Part shown: positions 6,802-12,878 of the stretch, piece after piece
How the letters are laid out: the number at the start of each line of letters is the position of its first letter
How positions within the stretch are numbered: position 1 is the first letter of the stretch
NCBI GenBank assembly: GCA_020354595.1
Contig: CP070650.1
Coordinates: 2,698,561-2,711,438, forward strand
From: Myxococcales bacterium
Lineage (GTDB): Bacteria > Myxococcota_A > Polyangia > Polyangiales > Houyiibacteriaceae
Length of the DNA stretch: 12,878 nucleotides
Reading direction: 5' to 3'
Notes under the pieces: generated by a model
Told to the model about the DNA's origin: nothing
Databases searched by the model: none
The model's input: only the letters and a program-made list of their open reading frames with translations
Made by a program: the position numbers and the translations under genes

Positions 6802-8325
6802 GTGCCGACGAGCTTTTACGATGTCGTCGTTCTCGGAGCTCACCTGGAACCGCTCTTGTGCGCGGCCCTTCTCAGCCGGGAGGGCCTTCGGGTGTTGGTC
6901 CTCGGGCAAGGCTCGCCCGACCCCTCGTATACCGTCGACGACGTGGAGGTGGAGCCCTACGGGATGACGCTCAGCGGCGCGCAGAGCCCCATCGTCCAGA
7001 GTACCCTCGAGCTACTCGCCCTCAGGCAGGATCTGCGTCAGCGCACAGTCGACCAAAGCAACGTCTTCCAGCTCCTGCTGCCCGAAAACCGCATCAACGT
7101 CTACCCCGAGACCGAGCGATGGCTTGCGGAGCTTGGCCGAGAGCTGCCCGACGTCAGGCGCCAAGCTGGGGACATCACTCGGACACTCGGCGAGGTGAGA
7201 GCGGAGCTCGACATGGTCGTCGGTCGAGACTTGGTCTGGCCGCCGGAGACTTTTCTGGAGCGCCAGCAGCTCTCGTTCATCACATCTGCGCAGCGCTACG
7301 ATCGGCAAGGCCAGGGTTGGACATCGTGGAATCAGCTCGCGAATCGTCACCCGCTGCGGGAAGCGTTCGAAGCCGTCTTGCCCCACCTGTCCGGCCTTCT
7401 GCCGCCGCAGCACTCGGACGCGACGCGCGCCAGGCTGCACGGGCACGTCCTCGGCGGCGTGAGCGAGCTCGTAGGCGGCTGGTCCTGGTTTCGCGATGCG
7501 TTGTTCGCCCGCGTTCGATCGTGGGGCGGAGACGTTAGACCAAAAGAACGCGCAACCTCGATAGTGCCGCAACGCAGACAAGGACACAGGATCATCCTCG
7601 GCCGCACGGGCGAAGAGATCGGCTGCACCCAGATCGTGCACGGCGCTCCAATCGGCGAGCTCTCGCAGCTGCGCCCCGACCGCGACCCGATGACGGCGAT
7701 GTTCGAACGCGTCGGAGAGCCACGCGCCCGCGCGTACCGCTGCGCCGTGCACGTGCTGATCGACGGGCGCGGCATGCCGGAAGCGCTCAAACCTCTCGCG
7801 CTCGTCTGCCCGGATGCGGCATCCTCGAAGCGCGTGTTTTGGCTTCGGTCTCGTCGCGTCGAGGAACAGGGGGCGTTGCTGACCGCCAGCACCCTGATCG
7901 ATGAGCATCTCGTCGACACCGGATCGTCCCCGCTTCGGTTCGTTCGTGAGGAGGCGATGGACGCACTTCGAGGGGTGATCCCGTTCCTCGACGATCACGC
8001 CATTTGGATCGACAGCCCTCATGATGGATTGCCCCCGCATCGATTGCGGGGCGACGAGGAGCTCGCGTGCAGCGAGCCCTGGGCGCGCGGCCCGTACACG
8101 ATGAAGGCGGTCTACGAGTACCCGACCCGGCGCGCGCTCGGCGTATGTGCGCTCCCCACACGCACACCGGTTCGAGGCGTGTTCCTCTGTAGCGAACAGG
8201 TCGCTCCGGGGCTCGGTTTCGAGGGGTCCTTCCTTGCGGCGAGCTCGGTTGGGCGGATCGTCGCCTCGCAGTACCGAAAGCAGGACTGGCTCCGGCGCGG
8301 TCCCTGGGCTCGTCGCAGCGTTTAG
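6802..8325 (+). CDS. Diverged FAD/NAD(P)-dependent oxidoreductase, phytoene-desaturase/amine-oxidase-like
   Basis: This 507-residue protein starts at GTG 6802, four bases after the purN TAG, so it should be co-transcribed with the purine genes. The N-terminus YDVVVLGAHLEPLLCAALL and the following strand LRVLVLGQG have the beta-alpha-beta shape of a Rossmann dinucleotide fold. The C-terminal stretch GVFLCSEQVAPGLGFEGS (459-476) resembles the closing FAD-contact motif of phytoene desaturases and related flavin amine oxidoreductases (G-x-F-x-x-G-D-x-x-x-P-G). The fingerprint GxGxxG is broken, however: G12 is kept but the second and third glycines are H14 and P17. GGVSELVGGWSWFRDALFARV (written in two parts: GGVSELVGG, 214-222, then WSWFRDALFARV) resembles the segment in carotenoid-desaturase-like proteins before the second FAD strand. 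Substrate and reaction cannot be named. A protein family that kept the fold and lost cofactor binding is an alternative. It is unlikely to be a purine enzyme by sequence. Confidence 0.7.
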   Translation: MPTSFYDVVVLGAHLEPLLCAALLSREGLRVLVLGQGSPDPSYTVDDVEVEPYGMTLSGAQSPIVQSTLELLALRQDLRQRTVDQSNVFQLLLPENRINVYPETERWLAELGRELPDVRRQAGDITRTLGEVRAELDMVVGRDLVWPPETFLERQQLSFITSAQRYDRQGQGWTSWNQLANRHPLREAFEAVLPHLSGLLPPQHSDATRARLHGHVLGGVSELVGGWSWFRDALFARVRSWGGDVRPKERATSIVPQRRQGHRIILGRTGEEIGCTQIVHGAPIGELSQLRPDRDPMTAMFERVGEPRARAYRCAVHVLIDGRGMPEALKPLALVCPDAASSKRVFWLRSRRVEEQGALLTASTLIDEHLVDTGSSPLRFVREEAMDALRGVIPFLDDHAIWIDSPHDGLPPHRLRGDEELACSEPWARGPYTMKAVYEYPTRRALGVCALPTRTPVRGVFLCSEQVAPGLGFEGSFLAASSVGRIVASQYRKQDWLRRGPWARRSV

Positions 8326-8347
8326 GGCATCTACGGATGCGCTCTGA

Positions 8348-8353
8348 TATGAT
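8348..8353 (+). promoter_or_regulatory. pilT: Candidate -10 element of pilT
   Basis: TATGAT matches the -10 consensus at five of six positions in an otherwise GC-rich stretch. It lies in the 34-bp gap between the oxidoreductase stop and pilT. A start point about 7 nt downstream would be base 8360, the A of the pilT ATG, which again predicts a leaderless transcript. No convincing -35 is seen at 17 bp, so the promoter would need an extended or activator-assisted form. Confidence 0.35.
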
Positions 8354-8359
8354 GAGCGC

Positions 8360-9487
8360 ATGGCAGCACCACAGGAAGCACCGTCACTCACGCTTCGGCA
8401 GTTGCTTCGCCTCATGGTCGAGCGCGGCGCTTCGGACTTGCACATCACCACGGGCTCACCGCCCCAGCTCCGCATCGACGGCTCGCTGGTGCCCCTTCGA
8501 ACCCCGCCGCTCAAGCCGCGCGAAAGCAAGGCCTTGTGCTACGAGGTCATGACCGAAGACCAGCGCCTGCGATTCGAAAAAGGCCACGAAATCGACTTCT
8601 CGTTCGGCGTCAAATCGTTGTCGCGATTCCGAGCCAATGTCTTCCTGCAGCGCGGCGCCGTGACCGGGGCGTTTCGTGCGATTCCTTTCGAGATTCGGCC
8701 GCTCACAAAGCTCGGTATGCCGCCGGTGGTCGAAGAGCTCTGTACACGTCCGCGCGGCCTCGTATTGGTCACGGGGCCAACCGGCTCCGGTAAGTCGACC
8801 ACGCTGGCGTCCATGATCGACAAGATCAACAGCGAGCAGCGCCACCATATCGTCACGGTCGAGGATCCGATCGAGTTCCTCCACGCCAACAAGTTATGCG
8901 TCGTCAACCAACGAGAGGTCGGCGCCGACACAACCAGCTTCAAGGACGCGTTGAAGTACGTCCTCCGACAAGACCCCGATGTCGTGCTCATCGGCGAGAT
9001 GCGAGACCTGGAAACGATCGAAGCGGCATTGACGATTTCGGAGACGGGTCACTTGGTGTTCGCCACACTCCACACCAATACTGCCGCCCAGTCGATCAAC
9101 CGTATCATCGACGTCTTCCCCTCCGGCCAGCAGAGCCAGATTCGTGCACAGCTATCGTTCGTCCTGCAGGGAGTGCTCAGCCAGATGCTGCTGCCGCGGT
9201 GCGATGGGCCGGGCCGAGCGATGGCATGCGAGGCACTCGTCCCAAATCCCGCGATTCGCAACCTCATCCGCGAGGACAAGATCCACCAGATGTACGGCAT
9301 CATGCAGACCGGACAGGGCGCCTCAGGCATGCAGACGATGAATCAGTCGCTGCTGCATCTCGTCGCCCACGCTGCGATCGACCGCGAGATTGCGGAGATC
9401 CGCTCGCCCGAGCCAGACGAAATGCGCCAGATGCTCATCAATTTAGACCGAAAGGGTTACCAGCAAGCGATCCGGACCGGAGGCTGA
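8360..9487 (+). CDS. pilT: Type IV pilus retraction ATPase PilT
   Basis: This 375-residue hexameric secretion ATPase depolymerises the pilus and so drives twitching or gliding motility. The PAS-like N-terminal domain includes SDLHIT (25-30). The Walker A is GPTGSGKST (139-147). The Asp box TVEDPIEF lies at 166-173, the Walker B LIGEMRD at 210-216 and the His box TGHLVFATLHTN at 229-240. The PilT-specific AIRNLIRE motif (298-305) is intact; it separates retraction ATPases from the assembly ATPase PilB and is needed for retraction. Length fits PilT (about 345-375). ATG 8360 is the natural start, just before the conserved LRQLLRLMVERGASDLH segment; no clear Shine-Dalgarno precedes it. In Myxococcus pilT sits next to pilC. 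Here the two belong to one region but are separated by a TPR/PEGA-like gene and a kinase gene. Confidence 0.97.
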   Translation: MAAPQEAPSLTLRQLLRLMVERGASDLHITTGSPPQLRIDGSLVPLRTPPLKPRESKALCYEVMTEDQRLRFEKGHEIDFSFGVKSLSRFRANVFLQRGAVTGAFRAIPFEIRPLTKLGMPPVVEELCTRPRGLVLVTGPTGSGKSTTLASMIDKINSEQRHHIVTVEDPIEFLHANKLCVVNQREVGADTTSFKDALKYVLRQDPDVVLIGEMRDLETIEAALTISETGHLVFATLHTNTAAQSINRIIDVFPSGQQSQIRAQLSFVLQGVLSQMLLPRCDGPGRAMACEALVPNPAIRNLIREDKIHQMYGIMQTGQGASGMQTMNQSLLHLVAHAAIDREIAEIRSPEPDEMRQMLINLDRKGYQQAIRTGG

Positions 9488-9535
9488 TTCGGCGTCCCGC
9501 CCGATTTTTATTATCGTTAATGGTGGGATTTGGGT
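9488..9535 (+). promoter_or_regulatory. AT-rich gap after pilT: weak terminator-like stem and candidate promoter
   Basis: The 48-bp gap opens with a short GGCG/CGCC stem (9491-9501, 3-nt loop), followed three bases later by TTTTT (9505-9509). That is too short for a confident intrinsic terminator. The T-run continues into TATTAT (9509-9514), a five-of-six -10 match, although no good -35 is seen. The block is the most AT-rich stretch around and probably carries some control of the following gene pair. GGTGGGA (9522-9528) can serve as a weak ribosome site for the ATG at 9536. Confidence 0.35.
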
Positions 9536-10513
9536 ATGCGAACCATGACTCGAAGCCGACGCCGGATAGCGTCGGTCGCTCTCACAGCCTGCTTGCTTTC
9601 TTCCGTTCCGGCCGCAGCCAAGGAGCCTGCGCCCACCAAGACCGCCTCGGTCGAGGACCGCTCCAAGGCGGCCGAAGCCTATGACCAGGGCACGGCCGCG
9701 TACCTGTCCGGCCGCTACGAGCTTGCCGCGCATTGGTTCGAACGCGCGTATCGCGTCGTTCCGACCTCGGCCGCCCTGCTCCAAGCGGTGCGCGCCCACT
9801 ACAAAGCAGGGAACTCCATTCGCGCTGCAAACCTCGCCCTGGAGCTTCGTGACAAATACCCGAACGACGTGCGCTCTCAGCAAGTCGCGAAAGTGATCGT
9901 CGGTAGTGTTGCCCCGACCAGCGTCCTCGTCGAAGCCACGTGTGAGAAGGCGTGCACGATCGAGCTCGACGGCGCTCTAGTGCGCCATACGGCGTTCTTC
10001 GTCACGCCGGATGTCGAGCACTCGTTGAAAGCCGCGTACGACAACGGCGAGACGTCGATGTCCGTACGAGGTGACGCGGGCGAAACCAAGAACGTCACGC
10101 TCGCTGCACCCGTGGCCCCGCCTCCGCCCCCGGTTCCTCGTTGGGCATTCTTCTCCTCCCTCGGAGCGACCGTTGCACTGGGCGCCGTCACCGTATGGTC
10201 GGGCGTCGACGCGAACCGCGGCGTTGAAACGTACGAGGCCGCTGCACGCACCGCCAACTCGCCCGGCATCAACAACGGAAGCTCTCCGACTCCCGCAGAG
10301 CAGGCGCAGGCATTGCTCGAGGAGGGCCGCGCCAAGGAGCGGCGCACCAACATTCTGATCGGCGTCACCGCGGGCATGGCGGTGACGACGGCCGTTCTGG
10401 GTGTCTTCACCAACTGGAAGGGGGAATCGCGCGAAGTCGCCACCAAACGGATCGAACCCTCCCTGGGAGTCACTCACAAGGGTGGCGCCTTGAGCGTCAA
10501 AGGACGCTTCTGA
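9536..10513 (+). CDS. Secreted TPR/PEGA-like protein with two C-terminal transmembrane segments
   Basis: This has 325 residues from ATG 9536, chosen because GGTGGGA stands 7 nt upstream; a TTG two codons earlier and an ATG three codons later are alternatives. A basic, hydrophobic N-terminus ending VPAAA-KE predicts a signal peptide cut after residue 28; LTAC (16-19) could instead be read as a lipobox. Residues about 42-110 form a tetratricopeptide-like helical unit. Residues 128-190 form a beta-rich PEGA-like module with the C136/C140 pair (TCEKAC) before ELDGALV. A PPPPPVP linker (195-201) precedes a hydrophobic segment (203-222), and a second lies at 273-292. Between them is a Gln/Glu/Ala-rich loop. 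Such proteins are common and poorly understood in myxobacteria. Its TGA overlaps the ATG of the kinase gene by one base, so the two are translationally coupled and likely work together. The ligand is unknown. Confidence 0.8.
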   Translation: MRTMTRSRRRIASVALTACLLSSVPAAAKEPAPTKTASVEDRSKAAEAYDQGTAAYLSGRYELAAHWFERAYRVVPTSAALLQAVRAHYKAGNSIRAANLALELRDKYPNDVRSQQVAKVIVGSVAPTSVLVEATCEKACTIELDGALVRHTAFFVTPDVEHSLKAAYDNGETSMSVRGDAGETKNVTLAAPVAPPPPPVPRWAFFSSLGATVALGAVTVWSGVDANRGVETYEAAARTANSPGINNGSSPTPAEQAQALLEEGRAKERRTNILIGVTAGMAVTTAVLGVFTNWKGESREVATKRIEPSLGVTHKGGALSVKGRF

Positions 10514-12051
10514 TGCACGCACCCGCCAGCGCGTCAGGCGATGGGCGGCTGTCACGGCCCATGGCGGGTCGGCAACTCGGCCGCTACGAGATCCTGACTC
10601 AGCTGGCGTCCGGCGGGATGGCTTCGGTCTACATCGCTCGCGCGCAGGGAGTCGCCGGGTTCGAAAGGCTGGTCGCGATCAAGGTGCTGCATCCTCACCT
10701 CGCCTACGAGCAGGAGTTCATCTCGATGTTCCTCGACGAGGCGCGACTCGCTGCGCGCATCCGACACATGAACGTCGTCCCGACCCTCGACATCAGCGAC
10801 AGCCCCGGCGACGGATATTTCCTAGTCATGGAGTACATCGAGGGGAACCACTTCGGCGCACTGCTCGGGCGCGCCGCGAAGCAAGGTGAGCGGCTTCCCC
10901 GTCCTTTCGTGTGCCGGGTCCTGATCGACACTCTTCATGGGCTCAGCGCGGCGCATCGAATCACCGACGAGAACGGACGGCCGCTGAAGCTCGTGCACCG
11001 CGACGTCTCTCCGCACAACATCCTGGTCGGCACGGACGGTATCGCGCGCCTGACGGATTTTGGCGTCGCGAAAGCAGATGTACGGATGGCTTCGACCCGC
11101 GCTGGCCAGTTCAAAGGAAAGCTCTCCTACATGGCGCCAGAGCAGGCTGCATCGAACGAGACCGACCAGCGCTCCGATCTCTTCAGCGTGGGGATCATTC
11201 TGTGGGAATCGTTGACGGGACGACGTCTCTTCAAGGGCGAGTCGAATGCCGCGACGCTAAACAAGCTGCTGAACGACACCGTCGTGGAGCCATCCTCGCT
11301 CTGGCCTGAGCTCGAGCCGTTCGACGACGTCGTCATGAAGGCCTTGAGCCGAGATCCGGACGAGCGCTTTCAGACCGCGGAAGAGTTCGGTGAAGCGCTC
11401 GACCTCGCCGCGGGTCGAGGCGGGGTGGCCAAAACTCGCGACGTGGCGGAAGTCGTGCGAGCGCTGGACGCGGACAAGCTCCAGGACGAGCGCCATCGGG
11501 TGCGAGACGCGATCGAGCGCCTCGGTCGAGCGGAGTTCGCGCAATCGAAAGTCCCGATGCCTCGGGAGGGCCTCACGCCCGCGAGGCAGACGTTCAACCA
11601 CGAGACTGACGGCTCCCGCGTGCACGGGAGCGTGTCCGGTGTGCTCAGAGACGGCACACCCGTGGTCGTGCGTACGTCGGCCGGATCAGAGGTGCTCAGG
11701 TGGCTCGTGATGATCTTGGCGGTCGTCGTGTTCCTGTACGCGGGATTCTTGGTCTGGCAGCTTCTCGACACATCGGCGCGGCGAGCACCGGTTTCGCCCG
11801 CGCCAGCCGTCGTCGCCGAGCCAGCGCCAGCCGTCGTCGCCGAGCCGGCTCCGGTCGAGGCAAAGCCCGCACCGGAACGAAAGAGCAGCAGTACGGCCGC
11901 GGGCGCCAAGCGCCCACGAAGCCGTTCGAAGACTCAGGCCGCACCCAAGCGGCCATCGCAACGGCAAAAGCCGGCTCGCAGAGCGTCGCCCGCTCGCGCG
12001 CCAGAGCCCGATCCGGTCGACATCGACATCCAGAACCCCTATCGCAACTAG
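10513..12051 (+). CDS. Transmembrane eukaryotic-like Ser/Thr protein kinase with Pro/Ala-rich extracytoplasmic tail
   Basis: This 512-residue protein starts at ATG 10513, overlapping the previous stop by one base, with AAAGGA 8 nt upstream. The cytoplasmic kinase domain (about 25-300) has all core motifs: glycine loop LASGGMASVY (31-40), VAIK Lys57, helix-C Glu76, HRD (162-164), metal-binding Asn169, DFG (182-184) and APE (208-210). The catalytic loop is HRDVSPHN, so the usual Lys two residues after Asp is Ser166; this variant is frequent in myxobacterial kinases and is likely active. A charged linker (about 310-395) leads to one transmembrane helix (396-418). The tail contains two PAVVAEPA repeats and a Lys/Arg/Pro-rich stretch, and ends with the acidic-aromatic DIDIQNPYRN. 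The tail would lie outside the inner membrane and has no PASTA or other known sensor domain. Position between pilT and pilC suggests a role in pilus control, which is inference. Confidence 0.93.
   Translation: MHAPASASGDGRLSRPMAGRQLGRYEILTQLASGGMASVYIARAQGVAGFERLVAIKVLHPHLAYEQEFISMFLDEARLAARIRHMNVVPTLDISDSPGDGYFLVMEYIEGNHFGALLGRAAKQGERLPRPFVCRVLIDTLHGLSAAHRITDENGRPLKLVHRDVSPHNILVGTDGIARLTDFGVAKADVRMASTRAGQFKGKLSYMAPEQAASNETDQRSDLFSVGIILWESLTGRRLFKGESNAATLNKLLNDTVVEPSSLWPELEPFDDVVMKALSRDPDERFQTAEEFGEALDLAAGRGGVAKTRDVAEVVRALDADKLQDERHRVRDAIERLGRAEFAQSKVPMPREGLTPARQTFNHETDGSRVHGSVSGVLRDGTPVVVRTSAGSEVLRWLVMILAVVVFLYAGFLVWQLLDTSARRAPVSPAPAVVAEPAPAVVAEPAPVEAKPAPERKSSSTAAGAKRPRSRSKTQAAPKRPSQRQKPARRASPARAPEPDPVDIDIQNPYRN
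11800..11847 (+). repeat. 24-bp tandem repeat, two copies, in the kinase tail
   Basis: Two adjacent 24-bp units (11800-11823 and 11824-11847) differ only in the last base and encode the APAVVAEP-type octapeptide twice. A third, diverged unit follows (11848-11871). The repeat lies in the low-complexity, extracytoplasmic Pro/Ala region, where copy number can change without breaking the frame. Confidence 0.85.
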
Positions 12052-12090
12052 CCCCGTCCGGAGCAGTCAGGGCGGAATTGCGCCTCGCTT

Positions 12091-12120
12091 TTGACCACGC
12101 GATCCCCGATCAGCTAGGAT
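12091..12120 (+). promoter_or_regulatory. pilC: Candidate sigma-70 promoter of pilC
   Basis: TTGACC (12091-12096), an 18-bp spacer and TAGGAT (12115-12120) form the best vegetative-type promoter in the window, inside the 104-bp gap between the kinase and pilC. The predicted start point near 12127 leaves a leader of about 30 nt that contains a proper ribosome site. This suggests pilC can be transcribed independently of the kinase gene. Confidence 0.5.
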
Positions 12121-12143
12121 TTTGAAAGGCCCGAAGGGGATTG

Positions 12144-12150
12144 GGCGGAG
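12144..12150 (+). promoter_or_regulatory. pilC: Shine-Dalgarno sequence of pilC
   Basis: GGCGGAG ends 5 nt before the ATG at 12156 and fixes the pilC start. It contrasts with purM, purN and pilT, which have no comparable site. Confidence 0.65.
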
Positions 12151-12155
12151 AATTC

Positions 12156-12878
12156 ATGGCCGAGTGGGTATACGAGGCGCGCACTCGCGCGGGCGAAGTC
12201 CAGACGGGGATCATCGAGGCGGACAGCAAGAAGGCGGTCCAGTCGCGGCTGCGTGCCCGACAGCTCAGCCCGGTCAAGATCAAGAAGAAGGGACGTGAGC
12301 TCAAGCTCTCCTTCGGGACCGGCGTCACTCCGAAAGAGCTCGTCGTCTTCGTTCGTCAGTTCGCGACGATGATCGACGCGGGCCTTCCGCTCGTCCAATG
12401 CTTGGATATCCTGTCGTCGCGAGGCGAGAACAAAGCACTCAATGCGATCCTCAAAGACGTCAAGGACTACGTCGAACAAGGCGGCACGTTCTCCGAAGGC
12501 CTCGCAAGGCACCCGAAGCTATTCGACGAGCTGTTCGTCAACCTGGTTCGAGCAGGCGAGATGGGCGGTATCCTCGATACGATTCTCAACCGACTTGCCG
12601 GTTACATCGAGAAGCGGGTCAAGCTCGCGCGACAGGTTCGAGGCGCGATGGTGTATCCGGTCGCGATTTTCTTCGTGGCGGTCATCGTCGTCGTCGTGAT
12701 GCTCGCTTGGGTCATTCCGAGCTTCAAGGGCATGTTCGCGGAGTTCGGCGGAGAGGATTCGCTACCCGCGCTAACCCAGATGGTCATCGCCGCCTCCGAG
12801 GGCTTCCTGGGCAACGTGCATTGGATCATTCTTGCCGTGGCCGCCCTCGTGTTCGGCATCGCCTACATCTACAGGCAG
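12156..12878 (+). CDS. pilC: Type IV pilus inner-membrane platform protein PilC, N-terminal part (runs off window)
   Basis: There are 241 codons to the window edge, still in frame; PilC/GspF proteins are about 400-420 residues, so about 40% is missing. The N-terminus MAEWVYEARTRAGEVQTGII is the standard opening, followed by the basic KIKKKG segment. The first T2SSF cytoplasmic domain runs from about 58 to 170. It includes LVVFVRQFATMIDAGLPLVQ (62-81), where PilC/GspF proteins have F-x-R-Q-L-x-x-L-x-x-AG-x-P-L, and LVRAGEMGGIL (130-140), the family E-x-G hallmark. The first transmembrane segment (167-187) and a second hydrophobic stretch (222-238) follow. PilC sits in the inner membrane, where the PilB and PilT motors act on it to insert or extract pilins. 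It has its own candidate promoter and a good ribosome site. Confidence 0.95.
   Translation, partial: MAEWVYEARTRAGEVQTGIIEADSKKAVQSRLRARQLSPVKIKKKGRELKLSFGTGVTPKELVVFVRQFATMIDAGLPLVQCLDILSSRGENKALNAILKDVKDYVEQGGTFSEGLARHPKLFDELFVNLVRAGEMGGILDTILNRLAGYIEKRVKLARQVRGAMVYPVAIFFVAVIVVVVMLAWVIPSFKGMFAEFGGEDSLPALTQMVIAASEGFLGNVHWIILAVAALVFGIAYIYRQ

Noticed and set aside
7012..8529. Long open frame of 505 codons on the minus strand opposite the oxidoreductase
   Set aside because: It lies antisense over a convincing gene and runs into pilT. Its translation is rich in Arg/Ala/Val without recognisable domains, as expected from the complement of GC-rich codons.
9491..9509. Intrinsic terminator after pilT
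   Set aside because: The stem has only 4 bp and the T-run is separated from it by three bases. It is kept only as a weak feature within the gap.
1..12878. Mobile element, prophage, CRISPR, toxin-antitoxin or defence cassette
   Set aside because: No transposase, integrase, direct-repeat array or defence domain is seen. Composition looks even, and the genes are mostly housekeeping or pilus functions.
12142..12878. pilC read as general secretion gspF
   Set aside because: The PilC and GspF families are similar, but pilT with the AIRNLIRE motif lies nearby, and the basic N-terminal segment and opening sequence fit PilC better.

Overview
The window looks like a chromosomal segment of a high-GC, Gram-negative delta-proteobacterial lineage, most likely Myxococcota (Polyangia-like). 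Support for this is a transmembrane Ser/Thr protein kinase with an HRDVSPHN catalytic loop, lipoprotein and TPR proteins of myxobacterial style, type IV pilus genes, frequent GTG/TTG starts and strongly GC-rich third codon positions. This assignment is inference from gene content and style; no rRNA or other marker is present. The window is almost entirely coding, and no gap exceeds about 105 bp. I see no mobile element, CRISPR array, tRNA or rRNA.

Layout. The left end holds the last 50 codons of rlmE (+ strand). It converges, with an 8-bp overlap, on a minus-strand cluster transcribed in the order amiC, glnD, TPR lipoprotein. These are an AMIN-domain N-acetylmuramoyl-L-alanine amidase lipoprotein, the PII uridylyltransferase GlnD, and a TPR lipoprotein that overlaps the glnD stop by 4 bp. 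A 50-bp divergent region separates amiC from a plus-strand purine cluster, purM and purN, followed after 4 bp by a diverged FAD-type oxidoreductase. A motility block then runs to the right edge: pilT, a secreted TPR/PEGA-like protein translationally coupled to a transmembrane Ser/Thr kinase, and pilC (truncated by the window).

How they fit together. purM and purN catalyse de novo purine steps. pilT (retraction ATPase) and pilC (inner-membrane platform) belong to one type IV pilus machine, and the coupled TPR/PEGA-kinase pair between them is a candidate signalling module for it. GlnD senses glutamine through PII proteins. Its hydrolase (HD) half lacks key residues, so this copy may add UMP but not remove it.

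The most interesting points are: the degenerate HD site of GlnD; the 47-bp amiC-glnD gap filled with back-to-back dyads that end on the glnD TTG start; an 11-bp word shared by that dyad and the purM promoter; apparently leaderless purM and pilT; the kinase pair between pilT and pilC; and the oxidoreductase with a broken dinucleotide-binding glycine motif in the purine operon. Most of the window is otherwise ordinary housekeeping DNA, and I do not see an obvious new defence or mobile system.
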